Below, in pieces: positions 1 to 9,800 of a stretch of 64,000 nucleotides of DNA (position 1 is the first letter of the stretch; each line of letters starts with the position of its first letter). This DNA comes from Saprolegnia diclina VS20 (Eukaryota > Oomycota > Saprolegniomycetes > Saprolegniales > Saprolegniaceae): positions 384,986 through 448,985 of the forward strand of contig NW_008246081.1 in the NCBI RefSeq assembly GCF_000281045.1, written 5' to 3'. Below the pieces are notes generated by a model. That model did no database searches and was not told the origin of the DNA. It worked only from the letters and a program-made list of their open reading frames with translations. Made by a program: the position numbers and the translations under genes.

Positions 1-101
1 CTATGGCTGCACGGGGGGTCGGGGCAGTATTTGGGACAAAAGCAGCGCGCGACTACGCTCACCGACAGCGTGGCGAGGACAAGTAGACGCGGGACGCCCA
101 T
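1..101 (-). CDS. Secreted Cys-rich protein, 5' part only (tandem paralog)
   Basis: Partial gene cut by the left window edge. Reading from an ATG at 101 on the minus strand gives 33 codons: a hydrophobic signal peptide (MGVPRLLVLATLSVSVVA) followed by RCFCPKYCPDPPCSH. The neighbouring gene ending at 766 has the matching junction RCFCPKYCQNPPC directly after its own signal peptide, so the two are tandem paralogs in the same orientation. The DNA around the shared motif is also nearly identical (about 10-46 versus 1386-1422). The cysteine pattern suggests a disulfide-rich extracellular domain. Family unknown; function not assignable. Everything beyond codon 33 lies outside the window. Confidence 0.75.
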   Translation of the reverse strand, partial: MGVPRLLVLATLSVSVVARCFCPKYCPDPPCSH

Positions 102-765
102 TCTCGTGGTTCGTGTCGGCAAGAAAAGTGGGATCGTGTGCCATTTCATCAAGTTGCCAAACGGGCAACAACATACTGTAGTTGGACAGTATAGCTGCTG
201 CAACACGACTGGTCAACGGACGCGGTTGAGGGGTTCAGAACAAAATATATCTTTTGACGGACAAGACTACTGATTTCCATAGTCAGACAATATGACCTAG
301 CGGGTGAAACGAGTGTCGACACTTCTTCGAAAACGGCCTCGCGAAATGATTTGTGAACAACCTTGGTGCTGGCTTCTCCGACTGCGAGGAAAAGGCATCT
401 CCGAGAAAGCGGGCGTTTGAGTTGAGTTGGGCCGAGAAAATAGGGAGAAACCAAGGCTAGCGGTGTGGGTCATGACCGAATGGCTATGTCGGATGGAACG
501 GCGTCAGTGACGACGACTGACCTGCCGATTACTTGTTCCTGCGAGTGCCAACTATGTCTCTGACGACGTCGTGGACGCGCCAAACATGCGTGACACGCTG
601 TCCGTCATACTAAAGAGAGGTGATGGCGGCGGTCACGGCAGTGGGTTGCGCAAATTTCAACCCAGTTGCAAACAATAGCTGCACTGCAAATAGCCTTCAA
701 GCCCATGTTTGCACTGGTACTAAAACGTGTGTTTATAATTATTCGAATGATCAATCACCTACAAC
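102..765. other. Intergenic gap between the tandem secreted-protein genes
   Basis: Holds the promoter of the left paralog and the 3' end of the right one. Short overlapping frames exist but carry no recognisable motif or splice-consistent exon chain. Nothing else seen. Confidence 0.5.
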
Positions 766-1476
766 CTACAGCACTCCGAGCACGACCGCTGTCGTCAACA
801 AAAAATGCCACGACAAGCGCGACGCGGCGCTACCGACAATCTCAACCAGAGCCTCGTACGAGCGACAGCGAATCTTGATGTCGGTTCGCTTGATCGAGCC
901 GCGCATGCGGACGACGTCGACAAACTCGGCGGCCAGAGGCGAGAGCGTCCCGTTCAAGTCGACGAGGCCGAGGCGCACCGCGTCTTCGTCGATGCGGATG
1001 CCTTGGCGCAGGGCGTTGTGAATGTTGAGATAATACGGCTCGGCCGCCAAGGCGACATGTGCGCACTGCTGAAAAAGCTCAGGGGAGAAGCACACGTCGT
1101 CGACGCCGGCGAGGAGCGTCGCGGTCGCAAGACCAAAGTTGCAGTCGCCGATGGGCTTGTTGGCTTCCATTGCCTCCGAGAGCTTGCTGCGAAGGAGCGC
1201 AAACTCAATCGGGCGGGCCGTCGCACTGCGCTGCGCCATCGTGTAGATGTACAAGTCGGCGTTGCGCCCCATCGAGTCGATCATGTCGGTGATTTCGACG
1301 TTCGCCAGAGTGCACTCGGCTTGCGCCTCGACGTCGTTGCAGTACGAGCGCGGCTGCCACCAGCTCGAGTACTTGGGGTTACACGGCGGATTCTGGCAGT
1401 ATTTGGGGCAAAAGCAGCGCGCCTCTGCGAGCGCAAGCATACTTAGAAGCACCAGTAGGCAGCGCAAGCTTGACAT
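766..1476 (-). CDS. Secreted Cys-rich, probably GPI-anchored protein
   Basis: A 236-residue single-exon protein. The frame stays open upstream, but the ATG at 1476 is preferred because it opens a clean signal peptide ([19 protein letters not shown]) before the mature start RCFCPKYCQNPPC. The mature part has scattered cysteines, including a Cys-rich first 25 residues, and one possible N-glycosylation site (NGT). The C-terminus ends in a hydrophobic tail (WHFLLTTAVVLGVL) after a small-residue stretch (GSAAS), the layout of a GPI-anchor signal. That is an inference and could instead be a transmembrane tail. A paralog starts at 101 on the same strand. PIG-U, part of the GPI transamidase, is also encoded in this window. 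No known family was recognised; a cell-surface or secreted role is all that can be said. Confidence 0.75.
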   Translation of the reverse strand: MSSLRCLLVLLSMLALAEARCFCPKYCQNPPCNPKYSSWWQPRSYCNDVEAQAECTLANVEITDMIDSMGRNADLYIYTMAQRSATARPIEFALLRSKLSEAMEANKPIGDCNFGLATATLLAGVDDVCFSPELFQQCAHVALAAEPYYLNIHNALRQGIRIDEDAVRLGLVDLNGTLSPLAAEFVDVVRMRGSIKRTDIKIRCRSYEALVEIVGSAASRLSWHFLLTTAVVLGVL

Positions 1477-1950
1477 GCTGGGAGGCGAGCTCTTCTCGTT
1501 GTGGTAGAGGGGGTCGTTACTAGTACCGAGCTGTGCTGCTGGGTTGTCGACCAATTTTTGCACCACGTCTTTTCATTGGCCAATCGCCACCAATCACATT
1601 GCACTTTCTGCAAGATCGCCAGGATCAAGATCAAGGTCGGGCAAAAAGCTCCGCATTTGAAGTCAACCATGCCGGACTCGACAACTCGCTGCAGCTGAAC
1701 TTGCCTTTGGACAAGTTGAACTGTACATGGCGGACCTTCTCACTCGTCTCGGGCGCTCAGCGAAGCGCCCACAAGACGTCACTTGACCCCAAACGCCAGC
1801 ATCGCACTGTCGTTTGAAGCTACTACTGGAGGCTTGCACCGACGTTGCGATGCGCTGCACAAGAATCAAAGCGTAGCCAAGTAGCCGACACCAAGTCTCT
1901 GGCGTGGAATGACATCAGGCTGTCACGCAACCTGCTAGACAAATACGTTC
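1477..1950. other. Gap with inverted CCAAT-type boxes
   Basis: Upstream of the secreted-protein gene lie ATTGG/CCAAT elements (attggccaat at 1575-1584, caccaatcac at 1588-1597). These are compatible with a minus-strand promoter. No supportable gene was found here. Confidence 0.4.
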
Positions 1951-3603
1951 TTAGTCGTCGCCGGCACTCGACTCGTCATCGACCATGCGCAGTCGCGATC
2001 GCTTGGACGCGGAGGCTGTCGGCAGAATGTCGCCGTCGTCGTCTTCATCGTCGTCTTCGTCCTCTTCGTCGTCGTCCAGCATGCGTAGGCGCGGGCGTTT
2101 CCGGCTCGTTGTTTGCACAATTTCTTCGTCCTCTTCGTCTTCACCGTCCGCGTCGTCATCCGCGTCATCTTCGCCACCCTCGTCATCGTCGTCGCGAAGG
2201 TCGACAGCGCGGGACGCGGGTACGTCCACCTCGTCGTCAGAGACGTAGTTGTCGCTGACAACAAACGAGTCGTCGCTCTCGTGGCCATACCCTTCATCGT
2301 CGTCATCGCTCACATAGTCGCGACGGGTGTTGGCGCGCTGCCGCGATCGGTCCGTGGCTTCTTGCAGCAAGCCCGAGGCGGCCGCGCGGCGCACGGGCGA
2401 CCGTATTCTGAACCCGTCATGCGCCCCGTCGCGAACGAGCGTCTCGATCTCCATAAAGACATTCGAGGCGAGGTCCCGAAAACAAAACGTGTACAACCCT
2501 ACGTCCTAGTTGTGAGCTATTGAGCCGTGGATCGTACGACATACCTTCGGGAACATCGAGTCGGAGCGCTTCAAAAGACACGGAGCCTGCTTGACAGCGC
2601 GCCGTACGCTCCAGCACAATGTGACGCTACCCAGCTATCGCCATCAACGCTTCGAAAAGAGGATAACATACTGTCTCGTCCCGGACTGTGAGCGTGACCT
2701 CACTGTAGTGGTTGGTGACGACGAGGTTGTCGTCTTCGCCCGACTCGGCCATAAACGTTGGAAATCCCTCCGTGATCTCCTCGTCCTAATGCAAGACTTG
2801 TAGGGCAAGCAGCGCCGGAGAACGTACTTCTTCCATCTGTAGTACGACAAGCGTGCACGCTTGGTGCTCCGTGTACGCCTCCAGCACGCTGGGAAAATCC
2901 ATGATGCTAAAGGCCATCCTACGAGGTCCGTGAGCGCATGGCATCGCCCGCGTCCATACCGCATCGCCCGGTAGCCGTCGACATTTTCGTCGTCTTCGTC
3001 GACAATGACATTGCGGACGATATGTAGCTCCTCGGCATGGACTCGGTCGACTCGAATCTGATGCGGGTTGTCGTCGTCGTCGCCGTGCGAGTGGTCGTCG
3101 TCCGAGAAGGCTTCGTCGTCAAAGGACGCGTCGCCGTCATCGACGGGGCGGGGCACGCCCGCTGCGTTCTGGAGATCGCGAACGCGCTGCCGGACTTCGT
3201 ACTTGGACTTGGCGAGCTGGTATGCGCTCTCTTCTTCTTCGTCGTCGGGCTCGTTAGGGTAGAAGAGGCGTACGACGTTCCAGAGCGTGACGTTGATGTT
3301 GAGCTTCTCAAAGCAGACGCAGATCGGGTCGCGGCAGATCGGGCACAAGCACTCGGCCGCGTTGCCGTCTTGGGCGTCGCACGCCTTGATGAGGCAGAGC
3401 CGGCTAGCGCATGACGATGATCATGCACATGCAGCGATGGGCTCGACGCACCAGTAGGTGTGGCCGCAGGACGCCGAGACCGGCTACGCCCATGGAAGAG
3501 CTCATGCATCCCGCGAGGCCGTCATGGGATGTACCTTGTAGAGATGCTCATGGCAGATGATGCATTGCAGCTCGTCGATGAGCTTGTCCCGGACCGCGTC
3601 CAT
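1951..3603 (-). CDS. RING-finger protein A (putative E3 ubiquitin ligase), long acidic tail
   Basis: Seven-exon model on the minus strand: 3535-3603, 3452-3483, 2960-3403, 2828-2918, 2672-2785, 2545-2626, 1951-2498 (459 residues). Splicing of the 32-base exon 2 completes a RING: ELQCIICHEHLYK, then SCGHTYC, RLC and CPICRD. RING domains bind zinc and recruit E2 ubiquitin-conjugating enzymes, so an E3 role is inferred. After the RING come an acidic low-complexity stretch and a folded-looking region shared with paralog B. The last exon adds about 170 residues that B lacks: runs of Asp/Glu mixed with basic KRPRLR/KRSRLR motifs, suggesting a nuclear protein. Exon boundaries were fixed by GT-AG sites, phase and agreement with paralog B at every junction. 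In exon 6 the acceptor at 2627 was chosen because it gives HIVLERTA, matching EIVLERTS in B; an alternative acceptor also keeps a frame open. Confidence 0.8.
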
Positions 3604-3951
3604 CTTGCTGCGATCTCCACGGGATCTTTGGCAACTAATGCGAATCCTCCATATGTGTATGTACTTCAAGAGGGTATTTTATTCTAGAGGTTTCATTAAA
3701 CGATCAAGTTTTATAGGTCGACAAAGGAGGCGAACGAAGCGCAAGCGCCGCGGCGCATCGGCGACACCAGCCACGCGTCGACCTTGCGCACGTAGAGAGC
3801 GACGTACCGGCCGTGGTATGATTTCCTGGCTGTTGTCTTCAACGTCAAGCCTCGCCTCCTGCGTTTTAACTTCTCGAAACGTCGATTGTACTCACTTTAG
3901 CGTGTATTTTAACGTGATTCATGGCCTTTAGCGCGTATTTTTATTTTCCAC
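3604..3951. other. Divergent promoter region
   Basis: Separates the starts of RING gene A (minus) and the LYR gene (plus). AT-richer than its surroundings around 3650-3710 and 3890-3950. No gene or clear motif seen. Confidence 0.4.
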
Positions 3952-4308
3952 ATGTCGGCGCTGCGGAGAGAGGTGGTGCAGGTCTACCGCCACTGCTTGC
4001 AGTCGGCGGCGCGGTGCCCCGAGCAGACGCACCGCGCGACGATGCGAGCGTACGTGCAGATGAAGTTCCGTGACAAGGCCCACGTCCGTGATGCCAAGGC
4101 CATTGCGCTCCTTCTCGCGGATGCCAAGGAAGAGCTCGAGCGCATGAACTACTACCATTCCATGTACCAGTCGGGCCAGACGCAAAAGGCGACGCATGGC
4201 GAGACGGCGCAGCTCGCGTCACATTGCCCCAACTGTAATCACGCCTTTGCGACGCCGACCGCGCGCTTCTGCAGCGAGTGCGGCGTCCAGCGCCCGACCA
4301 TTGCCTAG
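3952..4308 (+). CDS. LYR-family protein with C-terminal zinc ribbon
   Basis: A 118-residue single-exon gene. The N-terminal 80 residues fit the LYR (Complex1_LYR) family of small helical mitochondrial proteins: LRREVVQVYRHCL in place of the L-Y-R signature, a downstream FRD, and a helix ending MNYYHSMYQ. LYR proteins bind the mitochondrial acyl carrier protein and help assemble Fe-S clusters, respiratory complexes or ETF. The spacing is closest to the LYRM5/ETFRF1 and ISD11 types, but I cannot choose between them. The last 40 residues contain CPNCN (about residues 92-96) and CSEC (about 109-112), a two-knuckle zinc ribbon. I do not know this as a standard partner of LYR domains. It lies between two RING paralogs on the opposite strand. 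Confidence 0.7.
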   Translation: MSALRREVVQVYRHCLQSAARCPEQTHRATMRAYVQMKFRDKAHVRDAKAIALLLADAKEELERMNYYHSMYQSGQTQKATHGETAQLASHCPNCNHAFATPTARFCSECGVQRPTIA

Positions 4309-4726
4309 TCGATAGATTTGCAATCGACACTCGAAGATACACACGTCCATTCGCCTCGAGCTGTGATCAAAGCATCAGGTATACATCGAGCGTACTTTCC
4401 GCTGCGTGATCACGAAGGAGGCGCGCTTTTACTCGAGCTAGACGAGAGCACTCGCCTTTGCCCGGCGCCGAGCGTCGAGTGTACTCAGTTTCAAATGCAG
4501 CTCCACAGGCGAGTGTTGAGTGGGTCTTGCTACACAGCATTCTTGCTGGGTGCCGGGTCGAGGCTTCTATCGGGCAACCGATGCGACTCCAGCTCCATTG
4601 TGGAAGTCGGTACCGGTTGGTCGTGCAGCTCGTTGCAAGCCTAGTGAGGAATATACGCACGAGCAAGAACCGACAGATATGTGCAGACGATGGCGCTTCT
4701 TAATCTACTTATACACTCACACTCTC
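4309..4726. other. Convergent intergenic gap
   Basis: Lies between the 3' ends of the LYR gene (plus) and RING gene B (minus). Short random frames only; nothing supportable. Confidence 0.4.
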
Positions 4727-5940
4727 CTAGCCGACGAGGCTGCCGCGTCGCGTCGCTCGCAGGAGCGCTTTGACCTCCATGCTCGCGCCTGTAAACAGGT
4801 CGTAGAAGCGAAAGGCGTACTCGCCTGAATAGCAAATGAACCTCTGCCACGATAGAGGCGCGTATACGTACCAGACGGGCCGTCCACGTACAGATTCGGG
4901 AACGTCACGCGACCATCGACGGGCAGCGACGTTCGCTCGAGCACAATTTCGTCCTAGCACCCGCATGAGTCTGCGATAGCATTCGGCTTGCAGTCGGCGT
5001 ACACTGCGGTTGAGTACGGTCAGCGTCATCAAGCTCGGGTGCGGGCTGCGGCGTTGCACCCATCCTTCGTGGAGCTCCGAGACAACGACGGGAAACTCAT
5101 TCTCATCCTAGCACCACGAGTACCATCGTCATCATCCACAGGCCGGGGACGCGTCACAAGGCGCAACATACCACGGCGGTCGAGTGCAGCATGGCGATGG
5201 TGCATTCTTGCTCCAAGCAGTGGGTTTGCAGACAGCCAGGAAAACGCACGATGCCGAGCGCAATGCTAGACAGCGTGAGCGTGCGCCACGTCATAACAAG
5301 GCGCCCACCTCGAGCGGCCGTCTGGCGACACAATGCCTCGGACAATACTGCGAGCTTCGCCGTCGATCACGTACGTATCCGACTCGACGTCATCCTCTTC
5401 ATACACCTCGTCTCCAAAGCCATCGTCGCCATCTTCGTCGTCGTCGTCGTACTCGTCGTCGTCGTTGGGCGTCTCGGCCGAGTCGCTGAGCCGGCTTTGC
5501 CTCTCGGCGGCGGTGTTGCCGGCGAGCTTTTCGCAGTCGGCGACCGCACGCTGAAAGTTGGCCTCTTCGACGCGCTCGCACTGCGCGGACGGGCACACGA
5601 GCCGGACCACGTTCCATAGCGCGACGTTGACGCTGAGCTTGGAGATCTCAAACCCGATCGACTCGCGGCAGATGGGGCAGATGCAGCTGGAGAAGGTCTC
5701 GTCCTGGCCCGTGCACGCATCGATCAAGCAGAGCCGGCTAGACGGACGAGATGCACGACGTGAGGAGGAGAGAGAGGAGGAGGATCGGCGCACCAGTACG
5801 AGTGGCCACACGTAAGCGTCGCCGGCTAGCAGAACCGCATGAGCCTCATCCGCACTGCGCTGCATGCAGTCTACCTTGAAGAGCTGGCCGAGGCAGATGG
5901 CGCATTGGAGCTCGTCCACGAGCTGCTGCGCGTCGAGCAT
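4727..5940 (-). CDS. RING-finger protein B (putative E3 ubiquitin ligase)
   Basis: Paralog of the RING gene at 1951-3603, with the same seven-exon plan: 5875-5940, 5794-5825, 5309-5737, 5172-5265, 5003-5107, 4872-4953, 4727-4824 (301 residues). Exon 2 is again exactly 32 bases. The spliced RING reads ELQCAICLGQLFK, TLTCGHSYC, RLC, CICPICRES: a C-x2-C, C-x-H-x2-C-x2-C, C-x2-C arrangement. The middle is acidic and disordered. The C-terminal region is mostly predicted strands and aligns with A (for example TLTVLNRS and EIVLERTS). It ends at GSLVG, without the long charged tail of A. A ubiquitin-ligase role is inferred from the RING only. A CGGATATCCG palindrome sits about 20 bases upstream of the ATG. 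Confidence 0.8.
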
Positions 5941-5961
5941 GCTAGCAAAAAGTCGGTGGCC

Positions 5962-5971
5962 CGGATATCCG
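5962..5971. promoter_or_regulatory. CGGATATCCG palindrome upstream of RING gene B
   Basis: A perfect 10-base palindrome about 22 bases upstream of the RING B start codon. It is one of several related TATCCGGATA-type sites next to start codons in this window. Function inferred only from position and recurrence. Confidence 0.4.
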
Positions 5972-6102
5972 CAACCGGACAAGAAGATACAAACGCCAAG
6001 TATAGGACAGGCGGTGAGTAATTGGCGCCGCCGTACCGTAGGGCGGACGGCGGCGCCATGGCGTGCTGCCAGCGAAACTTGAAGGTACACCTTTCGACCA
6101 CT

Positions 6103-6496
6103 TCAACATGCAGGTGTCCACGACGACCCCGTTCTCGACCCCCTCGAGTCGACATCCTCGTCCCCACCAACCACTTTGGCATACCTCAAGAAGCTTAGTT
6201 TCTTGAAGCGCCAAAAAAGCAAGCAAAAAAAGCTGGCGATTTTCTCGTGGTCGGTGCGGTGCCAAGCACACGACGACCACGTCATGCGAGTCTGTCTCTG
6301 GCAACGTTCGATGCGGCTTCCCACGCGCAATCCCCACAAGCTACTTGTGCTCGCATATTCTACCAGGCAGACAACCACCTTCCAATTCATACCGTGTACT
6401 AATTTCAAGGGGGCGCCCTTTCTTTTTCGCGTCCACCTTGTTCGTCGTCGAGACGTTGGTGGTCGTTGCGCCGTCTTTGATAAGCAAGGCGCGCAT
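6103..6496 (-). CDS. Low-confidence small two-exon gene candidate
   Basis: Minus-strand model: exon 1 6393-6496, exon 2 6103-6340, 113 residues. Exon 1 is Thr/Lys-rich with an AT-hook-like KKKGRPLE. The intron has GT-AG ends and the phase is consistent. Exon 2 is basic and Trp/Cys-containing (WSSCAWHRTDHEKI). No family recognised. The gap 5941-6828 has several frames of similar length, so this may be chance. The remaining sequence from 6497 to 6828 shows nothing else. Confidence 0.2.
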
Positions 6497-6828
6497 ACTG
6501 CTGGCCGGGCCGCCGCCTTTACACACGGGAGGATGGCAGCACCAAAACGATGACGCGGCGTCATGGTGCAGTACACTGTACAATGCCGACGTCGTCGTGC
6601 TTGTTCCGTGGTAATCAGTACGACGTGGGTGCCGACGGTTCGCTTGGAACCATAGCACCTTGGATGCGGCTTGGACAGGTATCCATCACGCCTCTGCTCG
6701 CGTCCCACACTGTGTTACATGGTACCTTGCACAGGAAGTCGACACCAAGTGCAATGTGGCCAAGTGCAAAGTCAAATGCAATATCAACAAGAACTTATAT
6801 AGAGTAGAAAAGTTGAGGTTTCGTTTGC

Positions 6829-9800
6829 TTATTCGGTCGTACACAGGAGCGCGACGCCGCGAAGGATCCAGTGCAGCGGTCGGTGTTCGCGCGACGGCAG
6901 CGTGACACTAAAGATGAGGTTGCGGTCGTTCCGCGACGGGTACTTGTACACGGGGCACTCGAAACCACCGTACGGGCCATAGTCGCCAGAGCGACTCTTC
7001 TTCTGAGCTTTGGTCGTCGCCGTCACAAAAAGCACGGGCAGTGCCGCAAAGAGGCGCTTGGGCTCCGACTCGACGAGCGTCGCATTGCCCTTGTGCCACC
7101 CCGCGCCCTCGAGCGCGAGCCCGTGGATGAGGACTCCTTCTTTCGGCGCTTGTCGGATCTGCTCGAGCTTTTCGTATTCCGTGACTTCGGTGTGGTAGAC
7201 GACGTCATCGAGCGCCCACTTGTCGTTGACATGATGGCGCGTCACTTCTTGGCGCATGGCCGTGAGGAACCCTTGGGGATTGAAAAAACCCGTGAGCCAA
7301 AACGTGTTGGGCTTTGTCTTCTCGACCCAGTGCTCGAGTTGCTTGTGGCGCTCGAGCAAGCCCGCAAACCAGAGACCGAGTGACGGTGCGACCCAGCTGA
7401 GCTCTTCCATGCCGCGGTAGAGCCACAATGGCGGCACTTTGGCATCAAAGATGGCGTGGATTGTGGTCGCAATGTCGGGCGTCACGACGACCTCGCCCTT
7501 GATCGCGCCTTGCGTCTCGCATAGCACCTTGCGCACGATGCTCAGAAGCGTCTGGAGCCGCTGGATCTCTTGCCACACAAAGACGTTCATGGGCACACCA
7601 AAGCCGCCGTGCTTGTTGGTCAACAACTCGAGGCACGTTTCGTCGACGAAATCTTTGGGCAGCTTGTCCTTGAGCTCGTCGCACTTGTCCAAGACGACGT
7701 CTTCGCGCGTCCGGCCGTTCTTGCTGCTCTGCGTCTTGGGCTGTGTCTCGCTGAGCGTCGCGAGGAGATTCGTCACCTCTTTCACGCGAAAGGTCAAGTC
7801 GGCGTTCGGGTGCAAGCCGAAAATCTCCGGCGAGTCCACCTTGGGAAAGCTATTGAGCACGCGATGGTACTCGTCGAGCTCGGTGCTCTCGGGCACGGCG
7901 TACACAAAGTCGTTGGGAATGTGGCCCACGAGCGTCTCGGGGTTGAACGAGAAACTCGGCGCGAGCGTCGAGCTATGCAGCCACTCGTCGCAGTAGCTCT
8001 TGAAGAGGCGGCGGTCCATGTCGTCGGTGATGCGCCCGCCGTAATGCACTTCTGCAATCATGTACTGGATCGTCGGCCACGACAAGGTCGCGCTCGAGTA
8101 CAAGTGCTTCTCGAGAAACGTCATCGACGCGGTCAAGTCGCTCGCGTTGAACTCGTATGGGATGGCAAAGCCGAGCGGCCCAAACTTGCGCCGCTCCTGA
8201 ACAATCGAGTGGAGAAAGCAGAGCGTGAAGAGAAGCGCGCGCCACTGCGCCGTCTCGATGCGCTCGAGCTTGTCTTGGTCGATCACGACCGTGTACGACC
8301 GCAGCATGCCGGCGCGAAGGCCCGACGGCGGTTCGTTGGTCACCTTGATGGCCTTTTGCAACAGCGCAATCGAAAAGAGCGGGTGAGGCTCAGACGTCAA
8401 GAAGAGTCGAAAGTCGCAGCTCATAGTCTCCTTGTTCTTGAGCAGCGTGTCCGGAAGCGTCTCCATAAACGCAAGACCCAAGTGGCAGTTTTGAAGAAGC
8501 ACCCACGACCCGTTGAGCATGCCATTGGCCATTGCTTTGGACGCAATGGTCTCTTGGCCCTCCCCCATGGAGATGCACTGGATCGCCTGCCGCTTTTTGC
8601 GCGCGAGCGTCTCGATCGCATCCGTCGGGTCGGCGCCCAGACTCAAGAGGTAAATGGCTGGGATGTCGGCGGCCATGTCGGCCCAAATGCTCTCGACCGT
8701 GTCCGTGACGGCCTCGACGTACTTGGGTCCCATGCACGGTAGCTTGGCGATCGCGCCCGACTCTTTCGTCTTGATATCAATGTACTCGACGAGCTTGATG
8801 AACTCGAGCGTCGCCAAGATCGTGCGGTCTTCGCGCAAACAGCGGAGGAGCAAGAGACGGTAAAAATGCGTCGTGGCGTCGGCGCTGTGCGGGTGGAAGA
8901 GCACTGTTTCGTACTCGGGGACAGCGGCCACCTCGGGCGCGTTCTCTTCGTACCACCGGCGCCACGCCGCTTCCGAGCGCTCAATGTCGGCGACCAAGTT
9001 GCGGAACACGGGCTTTTCTTGGCTGAGCTGGAGCACGTTGAGCCAAGCGGGGGTCGACATCCACTGGAACGGCTTGCCCTTCTCGCTCGTCCGTGTGGCG
9101 CCCGCCTTGACAAAGAGAGAGACATCCGCCGGGTCCAACACGTCGGCAGCGACGAAGATCTTGAAGGTGACCATGAGCAGAAACGCGAGCTTGTCCTTTT
9201 CGTAGATGCCGCGGTTCATAAAGCGGTAGACAAGGTACGTCATGGCGTCGACGATGTGGGCGACGCGCTTCGAGGTGAGCGTCGCGCGCTCGGCCACCTC
9301 CATCGACTTTTTGAAGAGCAAGAGGAATTGGTCGAGCGACGTCTGGTACATGCAGTTGACGAGCGAGAGGTCCACGAGGCTAAAGTACAAGACGCTGCCC
9401 CGCGTCGCGACCGGTCGGTACTGTTCGCGCTTCTCGTCAATGCCGAGCTTCATGTCGGCGGCCGCGAGGAGCTTGTCGTTGACTTCGGTGGCTTTGGCTT
9501 TTGTCGACGCAAGGACGCTAATGAGCTCGAGGTCGTCAAGGAGGTTGCCGCTGTTGGACGCGAGCCGCTCGAGCAAGAGCGCGTCGAGACTCAGGAGGGC
9601 CTTGGTGTTGCTGTTGACATCAAACTGCACGCGCGTGAGCTGCTCTTCGAGCGACTTTTGCTCGGTTTGAATGACTTTAGCGAGCAGTTGGTCTTCGAGG
9701 CCGTCTTGCGTGACGGTAAAGTCCACCAGCATCGTTTTGGCTTGGACTTCGGGCGAGAAGTGCGGGTTTGGGAGGCGCGTCGTCATGTACAACAGGAACG

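Noticed and set aside
1985-2248. Poly-Ser frame on the plus strand
   Set aside because: It is the antisense of the Asp/Glu-rich tail of RING gene A (GAC/GAG repeats read as TCG/TCC).
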